From: Reichenbachiella ulvae
GTDB lineage: Bacteria > Bacteroidota > Bacteroidia > Cytophagales > Cyclobacteriaceae
Direction of reading: 5' to 3'
DNA length: 64,000 nt
NCBI RefSeq assembly: GCF_025833875.1
Contig: NZ_JAOYOD010000001.1
Location: 868,001 to 932,000, forward strand
Part shown: one piece after another, positions 16,017-24,838 of the stretch
Layout: each line of letters begins with the position of its first letter
Position numbering within the stretch: position 1 is the first letter of the stretch
Notes under the pieces: generated by a model
The model's database searches: none
Told to the model about the DNA's origin: nothing
Seen by the model: only the letters and a program-made list of their open reading frames with translations
Program-made: the position numbers and the translations under genes

Positions 16017-17378
16017 TTAGCCGGCGATTTTGTCCGCCAGGCTTTGCATATCCATGGCTCCAAAATGTCCCGAACTCATCATGAGCAAGTCATGTTGGTT
16101 CCAGTTCTGAGATTCTAGATAAGCTTTTAATTCTTCCGTAGAAGTATAGACTTTCAGTTGGTCGTTTTTGAAGTAGTCTTGAATTTCTTTTTCTGTGATG
16201 GCTTCTCCACCTTTGGATTCTAAAGTAGCTTGATCGTAAAATACGATTGCCTCATCTGCATACTTCATACGATCTGCATAGTGCGGCAGATAGTCCTTGT
16301 TTAAGCTGCTAAAAGTGTGTAGCTCATAGCAAGCGGTGAGTTTTCTCTCTGGATGTCTTTCTTTAGCTGCATGTACAGTCGCTTTTAGTTTAGAAGGAGC
16401 ATGCGCAAAATCAGAGTACACAGTAGTACCTTCTTTAGAAGCCAGAATGTTGTTTCTTTTGTTCGCACCCTCATAGCTTTGAATTGCTTCGAAGAATTGC
16501 TCTTCGGTAATACCGATCAAGTCTAGCAGCTTTTTAGCCCCCTCGATATTCTGCATGTTGTGCTTACCGAAAACCTTGAGTGGGTATTTGCCTTCCAGAT
16601 AGTAAGTGCCATCCTCCACTTTGTATTTAGGCGTTTTATAAGGTATGCCTTTCGCGTCTCCTCTTTCCTTACTACCAATGATCATCGCCATGCGGTCATC
16701 CTCGCAGTAGACCAGCGAACCCGCCTTTGGTGTATTGTCTGCCAAAGTTTCGAATTGCTCCACGTAGCTATCTACCGTTGGGTAGACATTGATGTGATCC
16801 CACTCCGTACCACTTATCAGTGCAATGTGATGATTGTACTTTAAGAATTTTGGAGTTGGGTCTAGTGGAGAGGTGAAATATTCATCTCCTTCGATGATTA
16901 TAATAGGAGCATCCGATAGGTGGATGGTGTTTTCTATCCCCTTGATTTTGGCCCCTAATAGGTAGTCGCAGGGTTTGTTGAAATACTGCAGGACATGAAC
17001 AATCATACCTGTGATGGTGGTCTTGCCGTGGCTACCTGCAATGACAATTCTTTGTTTCTTATCGCTTTGTGAGCGAATGAATTCCGGATAGGAAAGGATT
17101 TTTAATCCTAAATCCTGTGCCTTCTTTAATTCTGGGTTGTCGGCTTTGGCATGCATGCCTACTATGACAGCATCCAGGTCTGCATTGATATTTTCTGTGT
17201 CCCAACCTTCCTTTGCAGGGAGTAACTGGTTGGCCTCTAGTTGGCTTTTGGACGGGTCATAGATCTTGTCGTCAGATCCTGTTACTGCTAAACCCTTGTT
17301 TTTGAGTGCAATGGCCAAGCTGCTCATGACAGCACCGCCGATTGCTATAATGTGTACTTTTTGAAAGTTGTTATTCAT
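16017..17378 (-). CDS. mpl: UDP-N-acetylmuramate:L-alanyl-gamma-D-glutamyl-meso-diaminopimelate ligase
   Basis: A Mur-ligase-family protein of 453 residues. The N-terminal Rossmann part starts VHIIAIGGAVMSSLAIALKN, the ATP-binding P-loop is GSHGKTT (115-121), the central motif is EGDEYFTSPLD, and the C-terminal domain contains SDFAHAPSKLKATVHAAKE. Mpl re-attaches recycled tripeptide to UDP-MurNAc in the peptidoglycan recycling pathway; its length and the HIIAIGG opening match Mpl better than MurC. It has a well-formed promoter at 17399-17429 and is followed by the exonuclease gene. Confidence 0.93.
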   Translation of the reverse strand: MNNNFQKVHIIAIGGAVMSSLAIALKNKGLAVTGSDDKIYDPSKSQLEANQLLPAKEGWDTENINADLDAVIVGMHAKADNPELKKAQDLGLKILSYPEFIRSQSDKKQRIVIAGSHGKTTITGMIVHVLQYFNKPCDYLLGAKIKGIENTIHLSDAPIIIIEGDEYFTSPLDPTPKFLKYNHHIALISGTEWDHINVYPTVDSYVEQFETLADNTPKAGSLVYCEDDRMAMIIGSKERGDAKGIPYKTPKYKVEDGTYYLEGKYPLKVFGKHNMQNIEGAKKLLDLIGITEEQFFEAIQSYEGANKRNNILASKEGTTVYSDFAHAPSKLKATVHAAKERHPERKLTACYELHTFSSLNKDYLPHYADRMKYADEAIVFYDQATLESKGGEAITEKEIQDYFKNDQLKVYTSTEELKAYLESQNWNQHDLLMMSSGHFGAMDMQSLADKIAG

Positions 17379-17398
17379 GCTTTCTGTGATAGATTATC

Positions 17399-17429
17399 CA
17401 AAATTAAGACAAATACTCAGGCCAGCAAA
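17399..17429 (-). promoter_or_regulatory. Promoter of mpl: TTTG-N19-TAATTTTG
   Basis: On the minus strand TTTG (17426-17429) is followed after exactly 19 bp by TAATTTTG (17399-17406), a full match to the Bacteroidota sigma-A consensus. The predicted start of transcription is about 15 bp upstream of the ATG. Confidence 0.8.
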
Positions 17430-17529
17430 TAATAAGTTCTGAAAGGCTGAAATGGACGGAAATAAGCGGTCTGTGTCGTCACTCTACTTCGTGGATAAAA
17501 TGTTAAGAATACACTAAGGACTACAAAGA

Positions 17530-17556
17530 TTTGTCACAGACTATTGAGTAGTTTTG
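17530..17556 (+). promoter_or_regulatory. Candidate promoter of dnaB (TTTG-N15-TAGTTTTG)
   Basis: TAGTTTTG at 17549-17556 matches the -7 consensus. A TTTG lies 15 bp upstream, which is shorter than the usual 19. The leader would be about 30 nt. Confidence 0.45.
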
Positions 17557-17591
17557 CATGTTAGAAACTAGAGTGAGAAAAGTAATAGTTA

Positions 17592-19169
17592 ATGGATACG
17601 AAGGGATCAGATACAGCAGCCAATAGAGGGACGAATCGAGGAAATAGAAGAAATCGTCCGGGTGTACAGGAGCTTTCTGTACAGCTAGGTAAGGTGCCGC
17701 CGCAGGCATTGGATCTGGAGGAAACTGTATTAGGTGCCCTGATGCTGGAAAAGGATGCTTTGACTGCTGTCATCGATATCCTGAAGCCAGAGAGTTTCTA
17801 CAAAGATGCTCACTCTAAGATTTATGAGGCGATCGTACAGCTATTTAATAAGTCAGAGCCGATCGATTTGATGACCGTAACTCAGCAACTCCGAAAGAAC
17901 GGAACGCTGGAGGTGGTAGGAGGGGCTTATCAATTGGCGGAGCTAACCACTCGTGTCAACTCAGCTGCCAATATCGAGTACCATGCTCGTATCATCACTG
18001 AGCAGTCTATCAAACGTGAATTGATTCGTATCTCTGCGCAGATTCAGGAGGATGCTTTTGAAGATACTCAGGATGTATTCGAACTCCTGGACCGTACAGA
18101 GCAGTCTCTTTTCGAGATTTCCGAATCACATATTAAGAAAAACTATGCCGGCATGCAGCAATTGATGCATGAGGCCATATTAGAAATAGAAGCCAAGAAG
18201 GATCAGAAGGAAGGACTGACAGGTGTACCTACGGGTATGTCGGATCTGGATCGTGTGACTGCAGGATGGCAGCCATCGGATTTGGTGATTATTGCGGCAC
18301 GTCCTGGTATGGGTAAGACGGCATTTGTAGTGTCTTGTATGCGAAATGCCGCTGTAGATTTTGGTGAAGCTGTAGCTATTTTCTCTTTGGAGATGTCGGC
18401 GATTCAGCTGGTCAATCGTCTGATTTCTGCAGAGGCAGAGTTAGAAAGTGAGAAGATTAAGAAAGGAAACCTGGCTGATCACGAGTGGGAGCAGCTGGTG
18501 CACAAAACTTCAAAGTTGACCGAAGCGCCAATCTTTATTGATGATACGCCTGGTTTGAGTATTCTGGAATTGAGAGCGAAATGTAGACGTCTCAAGGCCC
18601 AGCACGATATCAAGATGATTGTCATTGACTACTTGCAGTTGATGTCTGGAGATACCTCTAAAAGTGGCGGTGGATCGGGTAATCGTGAGCAAGAGATTGC
18701 ATCGATCTCCCGTGCGCTGAAAGGAATCGCTAAGGAACTGAATGTCCCGGTTTTGGCACTGTCTCAGTTGAGTAGAGCGGTGGAGACCAGGGGAGGAGAT
18801 AAGCGTCCAATGCTATCGGATTTGAGGGAATCAGGTTCGATCGAGCAGGATGCGGATATGGTAATCTTCCTATACCGTCCAGAGTATTACGATATTACTG
18901 AGGATGAAGATGGACTGCCGACACAGGGTACTGGTGAGGTAATCATCGCCAAGCACAGAAACGGTTCGCTGGAGAATGTGAAGCTGAAGTTTATCGGACG
19001 ATTCACCAAGTTTGCCAATTTGGATGGTGGTCTGATGGGCGGAGACTATGGCGGAGGGTTCCCTTCTGATGGTGCATCTAGCTTTGATTCTGCGCCTAGT
19101 ACGATGACTTTCCAATCCAAGGCCAATGATGACGAGCCTGCTGGAGATGGAGGAGCAGCGCCTTTCTAA
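17592..19169 (+). CDS. dnaB: Replicative DNA helicase
   Basis: Hexameric 5'-3' helicase of 525 residues that unwinds the replication fork. The N-terminal helical domain (LEETVLGALMLEKDALTAVI, about 40-60) precedes a RecA-like motor with Walker A ARPGMGKTA, the Walker B region MIVIDYLQLMSG and the DnaB signatures SQLSRAVETRGGDKRPMLSD and ESGSIEQDADMVIFLYRPEYY. A Gly/Ser-rich acidic tail of about 50 residues resembles those of other Bacteroidota DnaB. There is no intein. The stop abuts the stop of the convergent OmpA-family gene. Confidence 0.97.
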   Translation: MDTKGSDTAANRGTNRGNRRNRPGVQELSVQLGKVPPQALDLEETVLGALMLEKDALTAVIDILKPESFYKDAHSKIYEAIVQLFNKSEPIDLMTVTQQLRKNGTLEVVGGAYQLAELTTRVNSAANIEYHARIITEQSIKRELIRISAQIQEDAFEDTQDVFELLDRTEQSLFEISESHIKKNYAGMQQLMHEAILEIEAKKDQKEGLTGVPTGMSDLDRVTAGWQPSDLVIIAARPGMGKTAFVVSCMRNAAVDFGEAVAIFSLEMSAIQLVNRLISAEAELESEKIKKGNLADHEWEQLVHKTSKLTEAPIFIDDTPGLSILELRAKCRRLKAQHDIKMIVIDYLQLMSGDTSKSGGGSGNREQEIASISRALKGIAKELNVPVLALSQLSRAVETRGGDKRPMLSDLRESGSIEQDADMVIFLYRPEYYDITEDEDGLPTQGTGEVIIAKHRNGSLENVKLKFIGRFTKFANLDGGLMGGDYGGGFPSDGASSFDSAPSTMTFQSKANDDEPAGDGGAAPF

Positions 19170-20345
19170 TTACTTCTCCAGAATTGTAAATTCCACTCTT
19201 CGGTTCAGGGATCGATTTTCCGGTGTGTCATTAGGGACTACTGGGTACTTGCTGCCGTGACCGACGTATTCTAGTCGAAATTCGTTGATGCCATGCTGGA
19301 CGAGGTAGTCCACTACCGCCTTGGCTCTTTTTTCAGAAAGCTTTTCGTTGAATTCTCTGGAGCCTACATTATCCGTATGTCCTTCGATTTGGATTTTGAT
19401 ATTGGGGTTCTTGACCAGATAGTCTTCCAATCGCTGCAATTCTAGCAAGGAGCTTCTTAGCAGATTGGCTTTTTCAAATTCGAAATAGATATTTTGTAAG
19501 GTAAAGCGCTTGCCTACTTCTGCTGGACCGAAATGCTCCTCGTCTACAGGCTGCTGAGCTAACAATGGATCTGGAAAGATGGACTCGTTGGGGTCTACTG
19601 GTCTCACCAAAACATCATCTATGAAATAGTATGCGATCATAGGTTGGAGGTGTTTGGGCAAATTCTTGTCCCTGCCAGTAATGAATTTTCTTTTGGTTTT
19701 CTTCGTTGTGAGCGAGCTGTCAGGTTTGAATGTTCCGATTGTTAGCGCTAATTCATCACCTTTGGCTACAAAGGTGCCTGAGACTTTGGTCCAACCATTG
19801 TTGTCGTCGAGTTGTTTTTTGGGATCACTTTGGACCTGAGCCTTGTAGTAGCCGAACTCCATGGCCTGCCAATCAAAATTGGGCATGTCACGGGTAAAAT
19901 ACATGCCGATGTTGTTGATGGAAAATTCGCAGGCATCTGCCAGGTTGACCCAAAATTCTCCATAGTATTCATTTCCTGCAACCAGAGGTTTGGTCAACTG
20001 TACCATGATGTATTCACGATGGTTGACAGGTACTTTCCATCCACGGCCGCTCCTGGATGTGAGATAACAAATCATTCCCACATAGGCTTCACCAGATTTG
20101 GCTTTTTGCTCCCCAAACATGTTGTGAGGGACGCCCATAAATCCATCTACTGCGCAACCATGAAAAAAATCGGGAGAGGGATCTGCGGTTCCGAAAGGAA
20201 ACCAATTTTTGATCAGCTTGGTTTGATCCATGGTGTATGGGCACTCCCAGATTTCTTCAAAACTGGGATTGATCACCATGTTTTGACCGTAGAGATTGAA
20301 TAGGGTTGCCCACAGAAATGAAAGGATCCAAAGCTTTTTGACCAT
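19170..20345 (-). CDS. Exported OmpA-family protein with an N-terminal lectin-like domain
   Basis: 391 residues. The signal peptide is MVKKLWILSFLWATLFNLYG. The N-terminal 230 residues (MVINPSFEEIWECPY, later PVNHREYIMVQLTKPLVAGN) match the jelly-roll module often found before OmpA domains in this phylum. The C-terminal 110 residues form a peptidoglycan-binding OmpA domain: LQNIYFEFEKANLLRSSLLE, IEGHTDNVGS, LSEKRAKAVVDYL and NRSLNRRVEFTI. It probably anchors the outer membrane to peptidoglycan while presenting a carbohydrate-binding-like domain. Monocistronic. Confidence 0.88.
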   Translation of the reverse strand: MVKKLWILSFLWATLFNLYGQNMVINPSFEEIWECPYTMDQTKLIKNWFPFGTADPSPDFFHGCAVDGFMGVPHNMFGEQKAKSGEAYVGMICYLTSRSGRGWKVPVNHREYIMVQLTKPLVAGNEYYGEFWVNLADACEFSINNIGMYFTRDMPNFDWQAMEFGYYKAQVQSDPKKQLDDNNGWTKVSGTFVAKGDELALTIGTFKPDSSLTTKKTKRKFITGRDKNLPKHLQPMIAYYFIDDVLVRPVDPNESIFPDPLLAQQPVDEEHFGPAEVGKRFTLQNIYFEFEKANLLRSSLLELQRLEDYLVKNPNIKIQIEGHTDNVGSREFNEKLSEKRAKAVVDYLVQHGINEFRLEYVGHGSKYPVVPNDTPENRSLNRRVEFTILEK

Positions 20346-20476
20346 TGCTGCAATATAATCGGATTTCTGATTTTAGCGAACAAAGATGAAGATGTAGTAA
20401 AATATCCTTTGGAGGACATGACAAAGAAGCCCAGGACTCACAGAAAAATTGGTCTAATGCCTTAAGTTTGCCATTG

Positions 20477-21238
20477 ATGAAATTGAAAGTGCATTTGAAA
20501 AAGCATATAGGGCCGGCTGCTACAGTATTGATCGTGATGCTGCTGTTTTGGGCTTGCGAGGAAAATGAGAGCTATATAGAAAATGATCCTACCATTAATC
20601 TGGTATTGTATAACTATGACAGCTTGAAGAAGGAGGGAGGAGTAGAGGATACTTTGGCTCTTATTGCCATTGAGCTGTCTGATCTGGATGATACATTGGC
20701 TTACTATTCTGATTCAGCCAGCAATGTGGCGGATAGTTTGCTAAAGGTGATCAATGCTATCAATAATGGAGATGAAACTTTGCAAGACGAAAGAGATAGG
20801 CTGGAAACCGAATTAGCCCGACTTAATTCGGTTTATGATGATTTTGAAGTCGAAGACTCAATCGCCAGTGCTCATAATACCTACTGGAAAAAAGTGCAAA
20901 CAAAAATACTCAATGGTGAGGTGAAGATTAACTCCATCACCAATCGAATGAATAACCTTGTAGTGAACTACACAGATAGTGCGACAAGCTGGCCGATTCC
21001 TCTGGACATGAATGCAGATAGTTCGCTTCTGGCCTTAGATATTGCGGGTGAAATCTATTTCATGACTTTGTACTACGAAAGAGCAGTAATTACCAATGAG
21101 TATGATGAGGTGGTAGTAAAAACCTTCGGTTTTAATGAGGAGCTTATCAATAGAGATGAGCATTTTGATAATTTGAGATTGAGTTGCAGAAGCTCTGATT
21201 GTATAGATGTTGAATCCACGATATATGCGTATTTCTAA
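20477..21238 (+). CDS. Lipoprotein of unknown function (possibly DUF6452-like)
   Basis: ATG at 20477 is chosen over the TTG at 20468. It has 253 residues. The signal peptide ends in the lipobox LLFWAC with the lipidated Cys at about 27. A helical, coiled-coil-prone region (ETLQDERDRLETELARLN, about 110-128) lies in the middle, and the last strand carries a Cys pair in LRLSCRSSDCID. The gene overlaps the next one, which encodes a DUF6048-like barrel, by 14 bp. That pairing, and the C-terminal pattern, recall DUF6452-DUF6048 gene pairs, though this protein is longer. A TAAGTTTG box sits 6 bp before the ATG. Confidence 0.75.
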   Translation: MKLKVHLKKHIGPAATVLIVMLLFWACEENESYIENDPTINLVLYNYDSLKKEGGVEDTLALIAIELSDLDDTLAYYSDSASNVADSLLKVINAINNGDETLQDERDRLETELARLNSVYDDFEVEDSIASAHNTYWKKVQTKILNGEVKINSITNRMNNLVVNYTDSATSWPIPLDMNADSSLLALDIAGEIYFMTLYYERAVITNEYDEVVVKTFGFNEELINRDEHFDNLRLSCRSSDCIDVESTIYAYF

Positions 21239-21926
21239 AAGGCTGATATTATCCTCAATCTTTGCCTGTCTTCTTCTGACGGCATTTGCTCAGGAGCAAG
21301 ACAGTACGTCAGTGGAGATTGCCATTAGTGAAAGTAATGTGGTTGATGATAGAAATGCTGTGCTCAGTTCGGCGGCTTTCGTATTTGATTATGGCAAGCT
21401 TCTGGGGTTTGTCCTTCCCACGGAAATGAAATACGAAGCAGGATTACAGCTGGATTTTTGGGATAAGTTGATCGTGGCAGGAGAGTACGGAATGGCAACT
21501 CTGGAACCCAATGTGGCTTATATCAATACTGGCTATGTTTCGGAAGGTTACTATTACAGAGGCGGGATAGGGTATAAGTTGCCCATGAAACCGGGGAACA
21601 ATATGTTCTTGAGCTTTCGATATGCCCAATCTCATTTTTCTGATAAAGGAACCGTGAAGGTGGCTAGTGCCTCTGGGATCTACGATGACCTGAGTATTCC
21701 TTTTGAAAGAAAAGATCAGACAGCCACTTGGTATGAAGTGGTGTTGAGTTCTGAAAAGCAAGTTTGGAAAGGTTTGCATTTGGGTTTTCATGTCAGGATC
21801 AGGGTGATGGGAGAGTATGAAGAACAAGAACCGCTAGATACCTTCTCTATTCCAGGTTTCGGCCGAACTTACAGTCAGGTTTTGCCTGCGCTCAACTTGT
21901 ATGCGAAGTACGCCATACAATGGTAA
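21225..21926 (+). CDS. Outer-membrane beta-barrel protein (DUF6048-like)
   Basis: The start at 21225 (MRISKRLILSSIFACLLLTA) begins a signal peptide ending AFAQ; an earlier TTG/ATG-type extension is unsupported. It has 233 residues. The mature part alternates polar and aromatic residues as amphipathic strands (YYYRGGIGYKLPMKPGNNMF, LNLYAKYAIQW) and ends in an aromatic residue, as beta-barrels do. It overlaps the upstream lipoprotein gene by 14 bp, implying coupled translation and a possible lipoprotein-barrel complex. Function unknown. Confidence 0.8.
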   Translation: MRISKRLILSSIFACLLLTAFAQEQDSTSVEIAISESNVVDDRNAVLSSAAFVFDYGKLLGFVLPTEMKYEAGLQLDFWDKLIVAGEYGMATLEPNVAYINTGYVSEGYYYRGGIGYKLPMKPGNNMFLSFRYAQSHFSDKGTVKVASASGIYDDLSIPFERKDQTATWYEVVLSSEKQVWKGLHLGFHVRIRVMGEYEEQEPLDTFSIPGFGRTYSQVLPALNLYAKYAIQW

Positions 21927-21979
21927 AGAGTGCCTTTTAATTCAGGAGATATTTTCTTGTAATCAAATCGCAAAAAAGG

Positions 21980-22009
21980 TTGTTCGATTGAATGACCGTG
22001 TTAATTTTG
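21980..22009 (+). promoter_or_regulatory. Promoter of guaA: TTG-N19-TAATTTTG, 3 bp before the ATG
   Basis: TTG at 21980-21982 is followed after exactly 19 bp by TAATTTTG at 22002-22009. The start codon is at 22013, so transcription would begin at or within a few bases of the ATG, predicting a leaderless mRNA. Confidence 0.7.
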
Positions 22010-22012
22010 CGC

Positions 22013-23542
22013 ATGGCAGAAAAGATCATCATTCTCGATTTTGGTTCCCAGTATACACAGCTGATCGCTAGACGCGTCAGGGAACTCAATGTTTATTGTG
22101 AAATCCATCCCTTCAGTAAGATCCCTGAATTCGACGAGGGAGTAAAAGGCTTGATATTATCCGGTAGCCCTTGCTCAGTAAGACAGGAAGAAAATCCCGA
22201 CATCAATCTGGACGAGCTGGTTGGCAAAGTGCCTATTTTGGGCGTTTGCTATGGGGCACAGCTGATCGCACACAAGCTGGGAGGAGAAATTCTTCCTTCT
22301 GAAATCCGCGAGTATGGTAGAGCCAATCTATCAAAGGTTGATCAACACAGCGAACTCCTTAAAGAAGTGAATATTGGTTCTCAGGTTTGGATGTCTCATG
22401 GAGATACCATTCTGGAAGTGCCTGCTGGACTGGAAGTAATTGCCAGTACTGATTCCGTGAGAGTGGCAGCTTTCCACAGTACAGAATACCCGATGTGGGG
22501 GATTCAGTTTCACCCAGAGGTGACTCACTCAGATGACGGCAAGACTTTGCTCAGAAACTTTGTCGTGCATATCTGTAAGTGCAGCCAGGATTGGACACCT
22601 GATGTGTTCGTTGAGGCGACTGTAGAAGGTTTGAAGAAACAATTAGGAGATGATCAGGTCGTGCTTGGACTGTCAGGCGGAGTGGATTCGTCAGTAGCGG
22701 CCATGTTGATTCATAAGGCCATAGGAAAGAACCTGCATTGTATTTTTGTAGACAATGGCTTGTTGAGAAAGAATGAGTTCGAGCAGGTGTTGGAATCCTA
22801 CAAAGGAATGGGGCTAAATGTGAAAGGGGTGAATGCTTCACAGGACTTTTACGCAGCATTGAAGGGACTCACGGATCCGGAAGATAAGAGAAAGGCCATC
22901 GGTCGGGTGTTTATTGAAGTTTTCGACAAAGAAGCCCACGCGATTCAGAATGTAAAATGGTTGGGTCAGGGAACGATCTACCCAGATGTAATCGAGTCGG
23001 TGTCTGTCAATGGACCGTCCGTAACCATCAAGTCTCACCACAATGTAGGAGGTCTGCCAGAGAAGATGAAAATGAAGGTGGTTGAGCCACTCAATACTTT
23101 GTTCAAAGATGAAGTGAGAAGAGTAGGTAGAACCCTTGAAATAGACGAAAGTATTTTGGGAAGACATCCTTTCCCAGGTCCTGGTTTAGGGATCAGAATT
23201 TTGGGTGATATTACCGAGGAGAAAGTGAGAATTCTTCAGGAAGTAGATCACTTCTTTATTCAGGGATTGAAGGACGAAGGACTCTATGATGATGTATGGC
23301 AGGCGGGTGCTATGTTGCTACCTGTGCAGTCAGTTGGAGTGATGGGAGATGAGAGAACTTACGAGAGAGTAGTAGCCTTGAGAGCGGTGACTAGTGTAGA
23401 TGGTATGACAGCCGATTGGTGTCATTTGCCTTATGAATTTCTCGCCAAAGTTTCTAATGATATTATCAACAGAGTGAAGGGTGTAAACCGAGTGGTTTAT
23501 GACATTAGCTCTAAACCACCCGCTACTATTGAATGGGAATAA
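22013..23542 (+). CDS. guaA: GMP synthase (glutamine-hydrolysing)
   Basis: 509 residues from ATG 22013 ([20 protein letters not shown], the family's usual N-terminus; a frame extension to 21992 is ignored). It converts XMP to GMP with glutamine and ATP. The class I amidotransferase domain has the nucleophile C79 in GVCYGAQ and the His/Glu pair in QFHPEVTHS. The ATP pyrophosphatase P-loop is [11 protein letters not shown] (about 220-230), followed by the C-terminal dimer domain ending [14 protein letters not shown]. It is a single gene, convergent with the HPt gene with no spacer. Confidence 0.98.
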   Translation: MAEKIIILDFGSQYTQLIARRVRELNVYCEIHPFSKIPEFDEGVKGLILSGSPCSVRQEENPDINLDELVGKVPILGVCYGAQLIAHKLGGEILPSEIREYGRANLSKVDQHSELLKEVNIGSQVWMSHGDTILEVPAGLEVIASTDSVRVAAFHSTEYPMWGIQFHPEVTHSDDGKTLLRNFVVHICKCSQDWTPDVFVEATVEGLKKQLGDDQVVLGLSGGVDSSVAAMLIHKAIGKNLHCIFVDNGLLRKNEFEQVLESYKGMGLNVKGVNASQDFYAALKGLTDPEDKRKAIGRVFIEVFDKEAHAIQNVKWLGQGTIYPDVIESVSVNGPSVTIKSHHNVGGLPEKMKMKVVEPLNTLFKDEVRRVGRTLEIDESILGRHPFPGPGLGIRILGDITEEKVRILQEVDHFFIQGLKDEGLYDDVWQAGAMLLPVQSVGVMGDERTYERVVALRAVTSVDGMTADWCHLPYEFLAKVSNDIINRVKGVNRVVYDISSKPPATIEWE

Positions 23543-23911
23543 TCAGTAAGCGTCTGCTTCGATATCCTTTTTAATTTCACTCACTAACAAGTCGCAGAGT
23601 TCTCGGAGCTCTGCGATTTTTGTTGGTATCAATTCCAAATCAATTTGACCTTTCGCATCTGCTTCTAGTCTCTTGATATGAGCAGTCAAAGAGTCGATGT
23701 TGAGCAAAAGAAGGGAGGGCTTCAGCTTGTGCACCGCTCGCGCCAATTCAGTCCATTTTTTTTGATTTCCCGCAGTTTCGATTTCATCCAGATTTCCCGG
23801 TGTGTTTTTAATCACAGTGTCCAGCATGTCCTTGATGAACTCTCGATCATTGTCACTGATTTCGTATAGGTAAGAGTAGTCGATTGGTAGGGGGATGGAG
23901 GTTTGACTCAT
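23543..23911 (-). CDS. Stand-alone HPt (histidine phosphotransfer) domain protein
   Basis: ATG at 23911 is chosen (122 residues); the longer frame starts with TTG. It is an all-helical protein with phospho-accepting H61 in ARAVHKLKPSLLLLN, the HPt signature. It should relay phosphate between a hybrid kinase and a response regulator. No receiver or kinase gene is adjacent; the nearest histidine kinase is 3 kb away at 26749-27603. Cytoplasmic. Confidence 0.85.
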   Translation of the reverse strand: MSQTSIPLPIDYSYLYEISDNDREFIKDMLDTVIKNTPGNLDEIETAGNQKKWTELARAVHKLKPSLLLLNIDSLTAHIKRLEADAKGQIDLELIPTKIAELRELCDLLVSEIKKDIEADAY

Positions 23912-24217
23912 TCGATTTGTAATGTTTTTATTTTCAGGCAAATTAATACTTTCTTCTAATTTAATAAAACATATGAAAGGCTGAAATATTGTAATTTACG
24001 CTCATAGATAATATTTATGAGTATAGTTTAAGATATTGTAAATGAGACTTTTGATTTTGTTTAAATAAAGTTATTGATTAAGTGATAATTTCTTTCCATT
24101 GTTATTTTCTTTTCCAATCGTCTTTCGAGGATCATCCGAAGGTTGGGTGTCCTTTTGGCTTGGATTCATGGTAAATGGTTGAGAGTTGCTTAATTTAGAA
24201 TCTGAAATTTACGAGGC
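23912..24217. other. AT-rich intergenic region between HPt and dCMP deaminase genes
   Basis: 306 bp with divergent genes on both sides, so it must hold two promoters. The only structure seen is the 21-bp dyad at 24001-24021. No small gene is visible. Confidence 0.5.
24001..24021. repeat. 21-bp AT-rich dyad, candidate operator
   Basis: CTCATA and TATGAG arms flank an AT-rich centre that is itself nearly palindromic, with one mismatched pair overall. It lies in the shared divergent promoter region. Confidence 0.4.
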
Positions 24218-24700
24218 ATGAACAAACCTGCATTTGAAGATATCTTTATGGAGTTGGCTGTGAATCTGGCCAAGAGATCACACTGTATCAAACGCCATGT
24301 CGGAGCGGTGTTGGTCAAGGATACTCGGATCATTTCTATCGGTTACAATGGGCCTCCATCTGGCACTCACAACTGTGATGATGAGTTCCCCGAAAAGGGT
24401 TGTGCCAGAGATTCGAAGGGCAGTTGTTCGCTTGCCATTCATGCCGAACAAAATGCTATTTTGTATGCGGTGAAGAACCAGGCTTCTGTAGAAGGATCTA
24501 CTTTGTATGTTACCCTTTCACCTTGTCTTTCTTGTGCAAGAATTATCTTTTCCATGGGAATCAAAGAGGTGGTTTATCTCCGATCTTATGCAGAGTACAA
24601 GGGGCTGGAAATGGATGAAGGTGTAGACTTTCTGGAGACCTTTGGAGTGAAATGTGTGAAGTACGCGGGAGACATCAGTCATGCGACTGAAATGATTTAG
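24218..24700 (+). CDS. Deoxycytidylate (dCMP) deaminase family protein
   Basis: 160 residues with the cytidine-deaminase zinc site: H75-A-E77 in AIHAEQNAI and P102-C103-x-x-C106 in SPCLSCARII. The long loop GYNGPPSGTHNCDDE before the catalytic motif is typical of dCMP deaminases, which supply dUMP for dTMP synthesis; ComEB-like proteins share it. Cytoplasmic. Confidence 0.93.
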   Translation: MNKPAFEDIFMELAVNLAKRSHCIKRHVGAVLVKDTRIISIGYNGPPSGTHNCDDEFPEKGCARDSKGSCSLAIHAEQNAILYAVKNQASVEGSTLYVTLSPCLSCARIIFSMGIKEVVYLRSYAEYKGLEMDEGVDFLETFGVKCVKYAGDISHATEMI

Positions 24701-24717
24701 TTGATCTGGTAATGTCT

Positions 24718-24762
24718 GATGTCAAAGGCTGAGATGTCAAAGGATTTGATGTTAAATGTTGT
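24718..24762. repeat. Three 15-bp tandem repeats
   Basis: Units start at 24718, 24733 and 24748 with the core GATGTCAAAGG (third unit GATGTTAAATG). They lie between the dCMP deaminase stop and the cytochrome gene, about 75 bp before the latter's ATG. Possible operator or slippage product. Confidence 0.6.
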
Positions 24763-24838
24763 TACATACAAAGTGGGTCTTGATGTCAATTTTCCTTTCT
24801 TTTTTTCGTAGTTTGGTTGATCAATAAATAACTAGACA

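Noticed and set aside
15995..16063. N-terminal extension of the exonuclease into mpl
   Set aside because: The extra 23 residues do not match the family and overlap the mpl 3' end; the ATG at 15994 precedes the conserved FDLETTG block.
24001..24021. AT-rich dyad as a terminator
   Set aside because: It has no T-run and lies between divergent genes, so it can only be an operator or chance.
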